Shown: one piece after another, positions 22,800 to 32,725 of the stretch | How the letters are laid out: every line of letters begins with the position of its first letter | Position numbering within the stretch: position 1 is the first letter of the stretch | Origin: Mycolicibacterium peregrinum | Lineage (GTDB): Bacteria; Actinomycetota; Actinomycetes; Mycobacteriales; Mycobacteriaceae | Assembly: GCF_001665625.1 (NCBI RefSeq) | Contig: NZ_LZSY01000091.1 | Location: 1-38,848 of the forward strand | Direction: 5' to 3' | DNA length: 38,848 nt | The notes under the pieces: generated by a model | What the model saw: only the letters and a program-made list of their open reading frames with translations | The model's database searches: none | What the model was told of the DNA's origin: nothing | Translations under genes and position numbers: made by a program

Positions 22800-23132
22800 T
22801 CAGAGTGCGTCGGCAAGTTCGCGCAGCAGCGCGGCCTTGCCCTTGGCGCCGACGATGCGCTTCACCGGTGCGCCGTCCTTGAACAGGATCAGCGTCGGGA
22901 TGGACACCACCTGGAAGTCACGCGCGGTGGCCGGGTTGGCGTCCACGTCGATCTTGGCGACCCGCAACTCGCCGGCCTTCTCGCTCGCGATCTCCTCGAG
23001 CACCGGGGCGACCATCTTGCACGGCCCGCACCAGGTGGCCCAGAAATCAACCAGTACCGGTGTGCTGCTGGTCAAGACGTCGTTGGAGAACGAATCGTCG
23101 GTGACCGTTACTGTTGCGCTGTCCGCACTCAT
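22800..23132 (-). CDS. trxA: Thioredoxin
   Basis: This 110-residue disulfide reductase has the active site WCGPC (Cys35 and Cys38) after LVDFWATW, the cis-proline segment VVSIPTLILF, and the C-terminal helix. It passes electrons from thioredoxin reductase to protein disulfides in the cytoplasm. It follows trxB by 34 bases with AGGAGAG before the ATG, so the reductase and its substrate are co-transcribed. It corresponds to M. tuberculosis Rv3914 (named trxC there). Confidence 0.97.
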   Translation of the reverse strand: MSADSATVTVTDDSFSNDVLTSSTPVLVDFWATWCGPCKMVAPVLEEIASEKAGELRVAKIDVDANPATARDFQVVSIPTLILFKDGAPVKRIVGAKGKAALLRELADAL

Positions 23133-23166
23133 GGAGCTCTCCTGTCGGGTCGAAATCTATTGGGGG

Positions 23167-24102
23167 TCAGTCGTTGTCGGCGAGCCAGCGCTCGGTGTCG
23201 ATGGCAGCCGAACAGCCGCTGCCCGCGGCGGTGATGGCCTGGCGGTAGGTGTGGTCGACGAGATCGCCTGCGGCGAACACCCCGTCGAGCGTGGTCGCGG
23301 TGGTGCGGCCGACGACCTTCACGTAGCCCTCGTCGTCGAGATCGATCTGGCCGCGCACGAGTTCCGAGCGCGGGTCGTGACCGATCGCCACGAACACGCC
23401 GGTGACCTGGAGCTTGGACTCCTCGCCGGTGACGGTGTCGCGCAGGCGCACGCCGGTGACCTTCGGATCGCCCTCGATCTGGGTGATCTCGGTGTTGGTC
23501 AGGAAGGTGATCTTCTCGTTGGCCCGGGCGCGTTCCAGCATGATTCTGGAGGCGCGGAATTCGTCGCGGCGGTGGATCAGGGTCACCGAACGCGCGAAGC
23601 GGGTGAGGAACGTCGCCTCTTCCATCGCCGAATCGCCGCCGCCGACCACGATGATGTCCTCGTCGCGGAAGAAGAAGCCGTCACAGGTGGCGCAGGTGCT
23701 CACACCCATGCCGGTCAGGGCTTCCTCACCGGGTACGCCGAGGTGGCGGGCCGCGGCGCCCATTGCCAGGATCACCGATCGCGCCTGGTGGGTCTCGTCG
23801 CCGACGGTGACGGACTTCACGGGGCCGGTGAGGTCGACGGCGTCGACGTCCTCCATGCGGAGATCCGCACCGAAGCGCAGGGCCTGCTCACGCATCTCGT
23901 CCATCAACTCAGGGCCGGTGATGCCCTCACGGAACCCGGGGTAGTTCTCCACCTCTGTGGTGGTCATCAGCGCGCCGCCGAACTGTGTTCCCTCGAACAC
24001 CAGCGGCTTGAGCTGGGCGCGGGCAGCGTAGATGGCTGCGGTATATCCGGCGGGGCCGGAACCGATGATGATGACGTCGTGGACCGTCGCTGAGGAGGAC
24101 AT
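23167..24102 (-). CDS. trxB: Thioredoxin reductase
   Basis: This 311-residue flavoenzyme uses NADPH to reduce thioredoxin. The FAD motif is [18 protein letters not shown] near the start, the redox pair is CATC in [11 protein letters not shown] (about residues 137-140), the NADPH motif is [12 protein letters not shown] and the second FAD motif is [18 protein letters not shown] 24102 has GAAAGG 6 bases upstream. It sits directly downstream of the sigM/anti-sigma pair, 80 bases away; trxB and trxA are SigM-neighbour genes in mycobacteria. Confidence 0.98.
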   Translation of the reverse strand: MSSSATVHDVIIIGSGPAGYTAAIYAARAQLKPLVFEGTQFGGALMTTTEVENYPGFREGITGPELMDEMREQALRFGADLRMEDVDAVDLTGPVKSVTVGDETHQARSVILAMGAAARHLGVPGEEALTGMGVSTCATCDGFFFRDEDIIVVGGGDSAMEEATFLTRFARSVTLIHRRDEFRASRIMLERARANEKITFLTNTEITQIEGDPKVTGVRLRDTVTGEESKLQVTGVFVAIGHDPRSELVRGQIDLDDEGYVKVVGRTTATTLDGVFAAGDLVDHTYRQAITAAGSGCSAAIDTERWLADND

Positions 24103-24182
24103 GTAGGCCTTTCTGCCGTACTCGGCACGGGTTGCAACGTCAGCCTAGGCCGGATGTGTTCCCACCTGGCTCGCAGGACACA

Positions 24183-24926
24183 CTACGGACGTTTCACCGG
24201 GTGTTTGACCACGGTGTCTGCCAGCGATCCGGCATGAGTGGCGTCGCAGTCCGCGGGGACCACGACCCCGACGATGGAGTCCGGGTCGGTCGGCGACATC
24301 AACACCAGCACTCCGTGGCGACCGGCCACGTCCATCGGGCGAGCGCCGAGAACCTGGACACCGGCGGGGTAACCCAGCGCGGACAGGCACGCAGTGCGGC
24401 GTTGTGGATCGCTCAGCGGTCCCAGGTCGGGCGGGACCGACAGCAGCCCCTGGATCTGGGTTTCGGACAGACCGATCGCGCTACGCGGCGGGGTGACGGT
24501 GATCCGGCCGAAGCTGGTCAGTGTCGAAGGGGCCTGGCCCGCCGGGCGTACCAGCACCAGCGCGCCCACCACTGCGGCCGCCACGGCCGCGCACGCCCCG
24601 GTGACCGCGGCGATCGACTTCCAGCGTCGTCCAGGCGGCGCCGGCAGGGCAGGCTCGGCCCGCAGTACTTCGGACAGCCGGGCACTCACCTCGTCAGGCA
24701 CCGGGGGAGCGGTGGAGGGGTCCTGGCCGAGCTGGGCCAGATCGCGACGCACCCGATCGAGGGCCGCCAGGGTGTTCCTGGCATCCGGTCCGGCGATCGG
24801 GTCGGTGCGTACCCGTCGGCGAAGCTGCGCGGCCGTGTCGTCGTCGAGCAGCCCGGCCTGCAGATCGGCGAGCAACTCAGCAGGAATCGGGCCGTCCGAC
24901 GGCACTGGGGGTGTGCTGCCGTTCAT
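24183..24926 (-). CDS. rsmA: Anti-sigma-M factor
   Basis: This 247-residue protein occupies the place of M. tuberculosis Rv3912. The N-terminal cytoplasmic part (about 1-105; ELLADLQAGLLDDDTAAQLR) would bind SigM, a single membrane helix follows (AAVTGACAAVAAAVVGALVLV, about 110-130), and the C-terminal part is extracytoplasmic with a Cys pair (TACLSALGY and ADCDATHAG). ATG 24926 is preferred over TTG 24935; both lie inside the sigM coding region, a 50-base overlap that suggests coupled translation. A classical ZAS zinc motif (HxxxCxxC) is not visible. Confidence 0.83.
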   Translation of the reverse strand: MNGSTPPVPSDGPIPAELLADLQAGLLDDDTAAQLRRRVRTDPIAGPDARNTLAALDRVRRDLAQLGQDPSTAPPVPDEVSARLSEVLRAEPALPAPPGRRWKSIAAVTGACAAVAAAVVGALVLVRPAGQAPSTLTSFGRITVTPPRSAIGLSETQIQGLLSVPPDLGPLSDPQRRTACLSALGYPAGVQVLGARPMDVAGRHGVLVLMSPTDPDSIVGVVVPADCDATHAGSLADTVVKHPVKRP

Positions 24927-25530
24927 CGCCTTCAAAGTACTGGAGCAGGCCTGCGAGTTTGTGCCTGGCGCGCGAGCACCGGCTCTTCACGGTGCCCTCT
25001 GCGACCCCGAGGAGCAGGGCTGTCTCGGCCACCGAATAGCCCTGCATGTCGACGGCCACCACGGCGGCGCGCTGCTCGAGCGGCAGCTGCATGAGTGCCC
25101 GCTCCACCACGATCGCGGTGGCGACCCGGGGCGCTGGGTCGCCGGCGGGGTCCCGCAGATGGAGGAGGTGGTCCAGCTCGTGTTCGGACGAGGTCGGCTG
25201 GTGGCGTGACCGGCGGACCCGGTCAAGGCAGGCATTCACCACGATCCGGTACAGCCAGCTGCTGACCGCCGAATCGTGGCGGAACGACGCGGCCGTGCGA
25301 TGGGCCGACAACAACGCATCCTGCACGGCGTCGTCGGCGTCTTCGTGGTGATGGCTGGTCAAAAACGCCAACCGGCGCAGCTGACCGTGGTGCCGGTGAA
25401 CGAGTTCCTCGAATGCGTAGCGGTCCCCGGCGACGTGGGCGGCCAGCAGCTCGGCATCGGTACGCGTGGCGGTGCCATGCTTCCGCAGCTGCGTCGTCGC
25501 CGGCTTCCCGGTCCCCCCGAACCTTCCCAC
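24877..25530 (-). CDS. sigM: ECF RNA polymerase sigma factor SigM
   Basis: This 217-residue ECF sigma factor has region 2 (about 25-100: FEELVHRHHGQLRRLAFL, DADDAVQDALLSAHR, WLYRIVVNACLDRVRR) and region 4 (about 140-195: LPLEQRAAVVAVDMQGYSVA, then LLGVAEGTVKSRCSRARHKL). It matches mycobacterial SigM closely and sits with its anti-sigma gene. The GTG at 25530 gives an N-terminal extension of about 20 residues whose start is uncertain. Known SigM targets in mycobacteria include ESX-4-type and surface genes. A hairpin lies just before the start; no clear GGAAC-type auto-promoter was found. Confidence 0.94.
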   Translation of the reverse strand: MGRFGGTGKPATTQLRKHGTATRTDAELLAAHVAGDRYAFEELVHRHHGQLRRLAFLTSHHHEDADDAVQDALLSAHRTAASFRHDSAVSSWLYRIVVNACLDRVRRSRHQPTSSEHELDHLLHLRDPAGDPAPRVATAIVVERALMQLPLEQRAAVVAVDMQGYSVAETALLLGVAEGTVKSRCSRARHKLAGLLQYFEGDERQHTPSAVGRPDSC

Positions 25531-25547
25531 ACGCTGAACTTAAACGC

Positions 25548-25568
25548 TGTCCGGCAGCCGCCCGGACA
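25548..25568 (-). terminator. Hairpin between murJ and sigM
   Basis: TGTCCGG (25548-25554) and CCGGACA (25562-25568) form a 7-base perfect stem with a 7-base loop, in the 99-base spacer after murJ and 18 bases before the sigM start. It could end murJ transcription or sit in the sigM leader. There is no T-tract. Confidence 0.45.
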
Positions 25569-25629
25569 CTTGTTTGCCCGGGACGGTGTTACGCCAGGTC
25601 AAGAAGCCATCGGCCCTGGGGATGACGTC

Positions 25630-28600
25630 TCAGGAGGCCGCTTTGAGGGTGATCTCGGAGATGTCGGTGCGGCTCTTGCCGTCCACGGTGCCCAGCGTCG
25701 AGATCCACACCAGCACGTACGAGGTGGACTGTGCCTTGTTCACCGAGATGGTGTTGGAGCCGGGCTTCAGCGGGGTCGTCGGTGTCAGTTCGGTGGTGTC
25801 CGACAGGGATGACGGGGTGGCCGACTGGGCCGCGCGGATCTGCACCGAGGTACCGGTGCTGGTCACGTTCAGGGTGACGGCGCCGATCGTGGTGGGCTGC
25901 GGCAGTTGCAGCATCAGGCCGACGCCGTTCTTGAACCCGGGGAACGGGGCCGGATCCGAATACGTGTCGGTGGACCATGCCGTGCTGGTGTTGCCGTCGA
26001 TGGCCTGCCCGGCGGTAGCCGGTGAGTCGGCTTCGCCTTCGGGTGAGAACACAGTTGCCCGAACGGGTTTCACCGTGCTGCCGGTGGCGGCCGACGAATT
26101 GTCTTGGGTCTGCTCGCTGTTCTCCGACGGCGCGTTCAGGCCGAGCTCGTCCCGGTTGAGGCCGCCCCCGACGTCGCCGAAGATGCTGTTGAGGACGGAC
26201 GCGAGCACCAGCAGTGCCACCAGGATGATGGCCGCGCCCACGCTCACCCCGATGATGACGCCCTTGCGGCGCCGGGCCTCGGCGGCTTCGTGTTCCTCCG
26301 GGGTCTCGTGTGCGCGGACGGGAGCTGCCGGGGCGGGCGTCTCCTCGACCGAACCCGCCATCAGTTCGGTGCGATCGGCGATGGCGGTGGCCTGTTGCAG
26401 CAGGTTCAAAAGGGTTGGAGCGCTTCGAATTCCGCCGCCGGGCTGGACGGCACGGGCGGCTGCAGCCGAGATCTGGAACGGGATGTCGCGGTCGACGGCG
26501 CGCGGTTCGACCGGCTGTCCGGCCGGATCAAGGGCGGCGGGCTCCAGCCCGCTTCGTGATCCGGATTCCGGCAGCGGCCAACGGTTGACCAGCAGCGCGT
26601 ACAGGGCCGCTCCGATGCCGCGGATGTCGTCGTCAGGTGTGGCGTCGGGCATGGTGGCCGGGAAGGCAAGTGCCACATCGCCTTCGATGCTCACTCGCAC
26701 CCGGCTGGGGTGGTCGATCGACAGTGCCACTCCGGCGCGGTGGGCCGCCTCGGCGGCAGCGGCGAGCGACTGGATGGCGCGGGCCCCGCCGATCGGGGAG
26801 GGCGAGGTGTCGGCGACCTCGGCCAGTGAGCCGCCGCGAATCCACTCCGAGACGATCAGGCCGCCCGACCCGCTGTGTGCGACGTCGAGCACCCGGGCGA
26901 TACCGGGAACGTCGAGGCGGCTGAGTTTGAGGGTGCGCGAGAGGATCTCCTGCACCTGGGCGTCGGGCATCGTGGCATCAGGGTCGACGAAGGTCAGCGC
27001 CACCTGACGATCGAGTGCGGTGTCGAGGGCCTGCCAGAACTGCAGGTGCGGCGGACCACCGTGGAACACCAGAAGCCGGTAGCGGCCGTCGGCGATGGTG
27101 GCCCCGGGGATGAGGTGCACGTCGTCGTCCGCCGATTCCAGCGCGGCATCGTGCGGCGGTGCGAACGAGATCGGCTCGCGGGTCGGGTCACCGCCGTAGT
27201 CGGTGAGCGGGCGCGTCGCCCCGTTGGACCGGCTCGCGGCGGGTTCACCAGATCCGGTGCCCTCCTCCGACGGGGTGTCTGCCGAACCGGCGGGCGCCAC
27301 ATCCGGTTGGAACTCGTCGGCGGCCGGACGCGGCAACTTCGTCGTATCCGTTGTCATCCCGGAACTCGAGGTGGCGTCCAGTGCCGCGTCGTCCGCAGAT
27401 TCGTCGGTCACCGGTGATCCTTTCCACATCCCCGCTCCGGCAACGTGTGCCGGAGTCCCGCCTCCGGCGGCTGCCGGGCTTGACGGCCACCCAGTGGGAG
27501 AAGAATTCCTCTGATCAGGGTACGTGACGGGCGCTGCAGGTTGAGGTCCGACGGGCGGCGCAATTGTTTGCATGGCTACCTGTCCGGCCCCCGGCGCCGG
27601 GGCGGGACGCCCCCGCCCGAGCCGGCGGCGGACCATTGCCAGCGCCGACTGCGCCTCCGGAACCCGGGCGGCGATCATCACCCCGGCGATGATCGGGACC
27701 ATGATCACGCCGAGGGCGAGCAGCCGCAGCAGCGAACCCGCGGCGCCCGCGTGCTCGGTCAGTGAGTCCAGGCCGAGCAGCCGGTCGGCGGCGTGGGCCA
27801 CCAGGCTGGCCACCAACGACGCCGCGATGGTGACCAGGATGGTGCGGATCACGCTGTCGCGCAGTAACCGGCCGCCGCGCGGACGTAGGTTGGACTTCAG
27901 GAGCACGTACCCCATGACGGCTCCGGCGACGAACCCCAACCCGTTGGCCAGTCCGAGGTAGCCGGCCACCATGTTGGGGTCGTCGGTCAGGTGCGGGGCG
28001 ATGATCGAGCCGATGATCTTCACGGCGGTGATCACGACGATGATGGCGATCGGGGTCCAGGGCTTCTCCCGTGCGTAGAACACCCGCAGCTGCAGCAGTA
28101 CCAGCGCATAGGGGATGAGCGTGAAGGCCGACAGGGTGATCGCCATGCCGAGGTAACCGGCGTCGGAGGCGCTGAAGTTGCCGTACGCGAACAGTGCGCT
28201 GCCGATGGCGGGCCCGCCGACGGTCATCATCGCCACCACCGGGATGAGCGTCACCATGGTGAGCCGGGTGGCCAGGGAGTAGTCGTCGAGCACGGCCGGA
28301 ATGTTGTCGGCGGCCGCGTTGCGGCTCAGTCGCGGCATCACCACGGTGAGCACCGTGACGCCGATCATCCCGAACGGCAGCATCAACACCAGCCAGGTGT
28401 AGTTGTAGATCGCGGGCCCGGTGTCTGCGGCCCCGCTGGCGATCTGATTGCCGACGATCAGGCCGATCTGGCTGATCAGTACGTAGAGCACCATCGCGGC
28501 GGCCATGGTGCCGAACTTCTTGAGCCGGTCGTCGATGCCCCACAGTGGCCGGAGGCTGATCCGCTCGGCGCGGATCGCCACGAGCAGCACGGCAGCCTGC

Positions 28601-29319
28601 GCGACCACGCCCAGGGTGGTGCCGATCCCGAGGACCAGCAGCTTGGCCGTCCCCATGTGGGGCGGATCGATCGAGAACTCGCCGGGCACCAGGACGAACA
28701 CGCCCAGCGTCACGATCGCCACCACGTTGTTGACGACGGGGGCCCAGGCAGGCGGACCGAAGACGTTGCGGGTGTTGAGGATTGCCATGAAGACAGACGA
28801 CAGGCCGTAGAACAGCACCTGTGGCAGCAACAGGTAGGCGAACGCGGTGGTCAGCGGATTGTTGACCTTCGGATCACTGCCCAGCATCAGTCGCACCAGC
28901 AGTGGCGCACACAGCACCGAGAGCACTGTGGTGACCAGCAGCAGTGTCGTGGCGAGGGTCACCAGCCGCCGCACGAACGCGGTGCCGCCGTCGGCGTCGT
29001 CGCGTTCGGCGCGGGCCAGGACCGGAACGAAGATCGCCGTGAAGGTGGCCTCCAGCACCAGTGCGGCCACCATGTTGGGCAGCTGGTTGGCCACGGAGAA
29101 CGAGCTGGTCAATGCTCCGCCGAGCATCGCCATGAGGAGCACGAACCGGAAGAACCCGGTGATGCGTGAGATCAGCGTCGCGAAGGCCATGCCCCACGAG
29201 CGCGAGACGACGGCGGCATCGGACAGTTCGGCCCGTCCGGCAGGACGGATCGGGCCGGTGGCATGCGGAATCCTCGGCGGGCCCGGTGGGCGGGCCGGTG
29301 GTTGGTCGGGCGAGGTCAT
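25630..29319 (-). CDS. murJ: MurJ lipid II flippase fused to a pseudokinase domain
   Basis: This 1229-residue protein flips lipid II to the outer face of the membrane for wall synthesis. The N-terminal MviN/MurJ region (about 35-560) has some 14 membrane helices. A long linker follows, then a kinase-like domain (about 735-960) starting ADGRYRLLVFHGGPP. The kinase residues are lost: no VAIK lysine (VALTFVD), no HRD, no DFG (VALAFP). In M. tuberculosis this pseudokinase is phosphorylated by PknB and binds FhaA, damping synthesis. A membrane helix (about 1023-1045) and an extracellular galactose-binding-like domain (AIDGNTSTAWSTD) end the protein. The start overlaps the stop of the DUF6049 gene. 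Confidence 0.96.
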   Translation of the reverse strand: MTSPDQPPARPPGPPRIPHATGPIRPAGRAELSDAAVVSRSWGMAFATLISRITGFFRFVLLMAMLGGALTSSFSVANQLPNMVAALVLEATFTAIFVPVLARAERDDADGGTAFVRRLVTLATTLLLVTTVLSVLCAPLLVRLMLGSDPKVNNPLTTAFAYLLLPQVLFYGLSSVFMAILNTRNVFGPPAWAPVVNNVVAIVTLGVFVLVPGEFSIDPPHMGTAKLLVLGIGTTLGVVAQAAVLLVAIRAERISLRPLWGIDDRLKKFGTMAAAMVLYVLISQIGLIVGNQIASGAADTGPAIYNYTWLVLMLPFGMIGVTVLTVVMPRLSRNAAADNIPAVLDDYSLATRLTMVTLIPVVAMMTVGGPAIGSALFAYGNFSASDAGYLGMAITLSAFTLIPYALVLLQLRVFYAREKPWTPIAIIVVITAVKIIGSIIAPHLTDDPNMVAGYLGLANGLGFVAGAVMGYVLLKSNLRPRGGRLLRDSVIRTILVTIAASLVASLVAHAADRLLGLDSLTEHAGAAGSLLRLLALGVIMVPIIAGVMIAARVPEAQSALAMVRRRLGRGRPAPAPGAGQVAMQTIAPPVGPQPAAPVTYPDQRNSSPTGWPSSPAAAGGGTPAHVAGAGMWKGSPVTDESADDAALDATSSSGMTTDTTKLPRPAADEFQPDVAPAGSADTPSEEGTGSGEPAASRSNGATRPLTDYGGDPTREPISFAPPHDAALESADDDVHLIPGATIADGRYRLLVFHGGPPHLQFWQALDTALDRQVALTFVDPDATMPDAQVQEILSRTLKLSRLDVPGIARVLDVAHSGSGGLIVSEWIRGGSLAEVADTSPSPIGGARAIQSLAAAAEAAHRAGVALSIDHPSRVRVSIEGDVALAFPATMPDATPDDDIRGIGAALYALLVNRWPLPESGSRSGLEPAALDPAGQPVEPRAVDRDIPFQISAAAARAVQPGGGIRSAPTLLNLLQQATAIADRTELMAGSVEETPAPAAPVRAHETPEEHEAAEARRRKGVIIGVSVGAAIILVALLVLASVLNSIFGDVGGGLNRDELGLNAPSENSEQTQDNSSAATGSTVKPVRATVFSPEGEADSPATAGQAIDGNTSTAWSTDTYSDPAPFPGFKNGVGLMLQLPQPTTIGAVTLNVTSTGTSVQIRAAQSATPSSLSDTTELTPTTPLKPGSNTISVNKAQSTSYVLVWISTLGTVDGKSRTDISEITLKAAS

Positions 29320-31844
29320 CAGGGTCGGTCCGGGCTGGTCGCCGTCGCCGGCGGGGACGGCGGGGCGGCGGGCGCCTCGTGAGTGTTGTCAGAGTCGGCG
29401 TCGTTGTTGAACGCCATCGCGACGTCGAGCGGGTCGGGGTGCTCGCCCGGTGGGATGAGATCGGCACGGTCGGGCTGGCCGCGGAAGCGGTGCCACAACC
29501 GGCGCCCGGCGAGCGCCACCAGCACGGCCCCGGCCGACAGGGTGATGAAGAACAGCACCTTGCCGTAGGCGTTGGAGTGCACCGACAACCGGACGGGCTC
29601 ACCGAGTGTCAGTCCGTCGGTGGTCTGCAGGCTGACGTCGACCGCCACCCGCTGGGTGAAGTGCACCTCGATCGGTACCCGCAGCGGCAGATAGCCGGGT
29701 GGCAGCTCGATCTCGCCCATGTCGGTGACGGTCATCCCGGGTGGTGCGTCGACGTGTAGCCGGACCCTCACCGGAACCGGCAGGTCATTGCGCAGGGCCA
29801 GGGGCAGCGGACTGCGCTCGGTGGCCAGTGTGTAGGCCCCGCCGGGGTTGACGATCGTGACCGCGCCGAACATGTCGTTCACACTGCGGCCGACGGTCTG
29901 CAACCGCTGCTCGGCCAGCCCCTCTCGGGCCTCCGGCGGCACGGACTGGCTCAGTGCCCGCAGCATGTCCTCCCGCAGCGGCGCGGTGTACTGCATGCCG
30001 GTCAGTCCGGTGCGTTCATCGGTGGTCAGCGCCGCGGTCAGTCCCCACAGCCGGCTGACCGCCGCCGCGATGCCGCTGCTGATGTTCTCGTCGATGGCGC
30101 TGCGCGGGTTGCCCAGGGAATCCGGCGGCGGGGGTTGCACGGGTTCGGGCGGCGCCGCGTTGCCCTCGGCGATCACCATGGGCAGCGGGCGCGGCACGGC
30201 CAGCCCGGCGTGGATCGTGGTGGCCACCGAGGTCAGGATGGCCTGCGCATCGTCGGCGTCGAGCGACCACACGAGCGGCGGCATCAGGATCTGGGTCCGG
30301 GGCTCCTCGGTGGGGGTGAGGCCCCGCCACAGCAGCGCGCCCAGCGCATCCTGGCGCCGGGCCGTCTGCGAGTCGTGACGGACCGGGATCTCCAGCGACG
30401 GATCCAGGTAGGACGGCGCCACCGGATCGGTGCCCGCACCGGCCAGGGCAGCACCGACCGCGGGATCGAATCCGGCCGCGACGACCTCGGGCCCGTACCG
30501 CAGCGGGGTCACATCGGCGGTCTCGGGGGCGCCGGTGGCCGAATCCTGGGCGCCGATCTGGGTGGCCGAGATGGCGACCGTCTGGCCCTGGGCTGCCAGC
30601 AGGTCAAGCGCGGGGCGGGTGAGCGGACCGTCACCCAGGATGCTGGCACCCCGGATCGAGGTGACACCGAGGATCTGATCGACGATGTCGCCGGCGCCGT
30701 TGGTCGCGATCGCGCTCAACCCCGGATCGCCGACCCGTTGCAGTGCGGTCAGATCGGCCTGCGCGTAGTTGGTCGGTGCCACGCAGAGCCGCCCGGCCAG
30801 GCCGCGCAACCGGTTCAGCCAGTTGACGGCTGCTTCCTGGCCGGTCCCGGGTCGCGTCGGGGTGGCTGCCCCGGCGTCGGGACCGTCGTTGACGACGTAG
30901 CCGCCGGTCATCGCGTTGACCGTGACGAGCAGATCCGGGTCGACGGCAAGGCACAAGGTGGCGCGCAGCTGGCCACCGGAGTCGACGGTCGGCCCGGTGG
31001 CGAAGTCGGCTGCCGACAGCAGGGTGTCGAGCCGCCCGCCTGGGGCCAGGGACGCGGCGAGGCTGTCGTCGACCAACCGCACCGGTGTGGTGCCGCCGGG
31101 GGCGCCGGGGGCCAGTCGTGGCCGGTCGGCCAGCGGCCAGAGCATGGTCATCCGCACCGGGTGGGAGGTGTCCGGGGGTACCACCGAGCTGAGGGTGTCG
31201 GCGGCCGACAACGGATATTCACCGGCGTCGGGCGCGTTGCCTTCGTGCTGGTCGGGCGGCACTCCGAGGACCGGCAGCAGGAACCGGGCGTCGTCGAGTT
31301 TGGCCGGCGCACCGTAATCCGGTGTCCCGTTGACGTTGATCAGCACGGGGTAGACGCCGGGCTCGCTGATGTGCAGTGACCCGGGGCCTTCGGAGCGCAG
31401 GGGATAGGACAGCGTGAAGCCCACCGACTGGCCGCGATCCATCTCGGGTGCCACGGTCACGAAGTCGGCTACCGGCTCGAACCGGTCGACATCTCCGGTG
31501 AGGTCGGTGCGCAGCTGGCTCGATGAGGTCACCGCGCGCGCGTGCTCCATCCGGATGTCCACGTCATGCACCGGCCGGTCGCCGACGTTGAGCACGGCCC
31601 CGGTCACCGTCAGCACCGATTCACTCGTGGTGGTGACGACGTTGGGGGTGACGCGGTCGATGCGGATCTGGAGGAACGGCATCGCTCCCGGTTCACTGGC
31701 GCTCGCGCGCGGCAGAAGCACCGGCAGCGCGGCGGTGGACCACACCGAGAACAACAACACCACCGCCACAAGCACCACTGTGTGCGCCAGGAGGGAGAAC
31801 CCTCGGCGCACCGCCGGGGCGGCGGTCACGGCCCCTGTCCGCAT
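29319..31844 (-). CDS. DUF6049 membrane-anchored protein (Rv3909-like)
   Basis: This 841-residue protein has an N-terminal signal-type helix ([18 protein letters not shown], about 18-36), a long extracytoplasmic region, a membrane helix ([18 protein letters not shown], about 750-770) and a cytoplasmic tail rich in Pro, Ala and Asp. The external part includes Ig-like beta segments near both ends ([35 protein letters not shown]). Function unknown; it is always found between mutT4 and murJ in mycobacteria, which suggests a role in wall assembly (inference). It overlaps mutT4 by 19 bases and murJ at the TGATG junction, so these are translated together. Confidence 0.88.
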   Translation of the reverse strand: MRTGAVTAAPAVRRGFSLLAHTVVLVAVVLLFSVWSTAALPVLLPRASASEPGAMPFLQIRIDRVTPNVVTTTSESVLTVTGAVLNVGDRPVHDVDIRMEHARAVTSSSQLRTDLTGDVDRFEPVADFVTVAPEMDRGQSVGFTLSYPLRSEGPGSLHISEPGVYPVLINVNGTPDYGAPAKLDDARFLLPVLGVPPDQHEGNAPDAGEYPLSAADTLSSVVPPDTSHPVRMTMLWPLADRPRLAPGAPGGTTPVRLVDDSLAASLAPGGRLDTLLSAADFATGPTVDSGGQLRATLCLAVDPDLLVTVNAMTGGYVVNDGPDAGAATPTRPGTGQEAAVNWLNRLRGLAGRLCVAPTNYAQADLTALQRVGDPGLSAIATNGAGDIVDQILGVTSIRGASILGDGPLTRPALDLLAAQGQTVAISATQIGAQDSATGAPETADVTPLRYGPEVVAAGFDPAVGAALAGAGTDPVAPSYLDPSLEIPVRHDSQTARRQDALGALLWRGLTPTEEPRTQILMPPLVWSLDADDAQAILTSVATTIHAGLAVPRPLPMVIAEGNAAPPEPVQPPPPDSLGNPRSAIDENISSGIAAAVSRLWGLTAALTTDERTGLTGMQYTAPLREDMLRALSQSVPPEAREGLAEQRLQTVGRSVNDMFGAVTIVNPGGAYTLATERSPLPLALRNDLPVPVRVRLHVDAPPGMTVTDMGEIELPPGYLPLRVPIEVHFTQRVAVDVSLQTTDGLTLGEPVRLSVHSNAYGKVLFFITLSAGAVLVALAGRRLWHRFRGQPDRADLIPPGEHPDPLDVAMAFNNDADSDNTHEAPAAPPSPPATATSPDRP

Positions 31845-32662
31845 CCGTTCGTGCGCCGGCGGGGCTGGGGTTGGGCAGAGTCGTCGCGGCGGTGGGTGCG
31901 GGCGTGCGAATGGGTCTGGGGACGCCGCCGGGGCGCGCTGCGGGGCAGTGGCGGCAAGGCGTCCGGCCCGTCGGTGTGCAGCTTGTCGATCAGCTCTCCG
32001 GCCACCTCGGCGAGCTTGCGCTCGTCGGCGTAGGCCAGCCGGGACGCCAGATCCCGCAGCGGGACCCAGGCGACCTCGGTCACCTCGACGTCGTCGTCGG
32101 ACAGTTCGCCGCCCTGGAAGCGCAGGAGGTAGTGGTGCACGGTCTTGTGCACCCGGCGGCCCTCGGTGACGAACCAGTAGTCGATGCTGCCGAGCGCGGC
32201 CAGCACGTCGCCGCGGATACCGGTCTCTTCGGCAACCTCGCGGATCGCGGTCTGTTCGGCCGTCTCACCGAGTTCGATGTGCCCCTTGGGCAGGGACCAC
32301 AACATCCGGCCACGCCGGTCGACCCGGCCGATCAACGCCGCCACCTGGGTGTCCTTGGGTCCGTCGATTCCGTCGATGACCAGGCCGCCTGCCGAGGTCT
32401 CGTGAACGGTGCGCAGACGTTCCGGTGGTCGCCGAGGACGCGACTTACGTTGCTTGGACTGGTCACGCGGGGTCGGGGCGGAATTTGCGGTGCTGACGGG
32501 AGCTTCGCCGGGGCCGTCGGTGTGGCGTTCGGCATCGTTGCCCTGATCACCGGCCGGTGGCCCCGCCGCCCTTTGTGCACGACGACGGCCACGACGCCGG
32601 CTGCGGCGCCGTCGTGGTTTGGCCTGTTCGCCGTCCGACACCCAAGCGATAGTAGCTGCCAT
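31826..32662 (-). CDS. mutT4: NUDIX hydrolase MutT4
   Basis: This 278-residue protein carries a NUDIX domain (about 95-240). The Nudix box GX5EX7REUXEEXGU is seen as [20 protein letters not shown] followed by TGI. Flanks are [13 protein letters not shown] and [13 protein letters not shown]. Such enzymes hydrolyse nucleoside diphosphates linked to other groups; the M. tuberculosis homologue Rv3908 is called MutT4. The N-terminal 85 residues are Arg-rich and disordered ([12 protein letters not shown]), and the C-terminal tail is polar. ATG 32662 has AGGAGG 8 bases upstream; a GTG 7 codons earlier is also open. It is divergent from pcnA across 63 bases. Confidence 0.93.
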   Translation of the reverse strand: MAATIAWVSDGEQAKPRRRRSRRRGRRRAQRAAGPPAGDQGNDAERHTDGPGEAPVSTANSAPTPRDQSKQRKSRPRRPPERLRTVHETSAGGLVIDGIDGPKDTQVAALIGRVDRRGRMLWSLPKGHIELGETAEQTAIREVAEETGIRGDVLAALGSIDYWFVTEGRRVHKTVHHYLLRFQGGELSDDDVEVTEVAWVPLRDLASRLAYADERKLAEVAGELIDKLHTDGPDALPPLPRSAPRRRPQTHSHARTHRRDDSAQPQPRRRTNGCGQGP

Positions 32663-32725
32663 GGGGTTGGCCTCCTGCCGCACTCGCCGGTTGTGACCAC
32701 ACCGCGAGCATTAGGCTCATCGAAC

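Noticed and set aside
27991..29169. 392-codon frame opposite murJ, rich in His and Asp
   Set aside because: Repetitive HRGDD-type composition comes from reading membrane-helix codons backwards.
31871..32725. 285-codon upstream extension of pcnA
   Set aside because: It runs antisense to mutT4; homologues start near GTG 32726.
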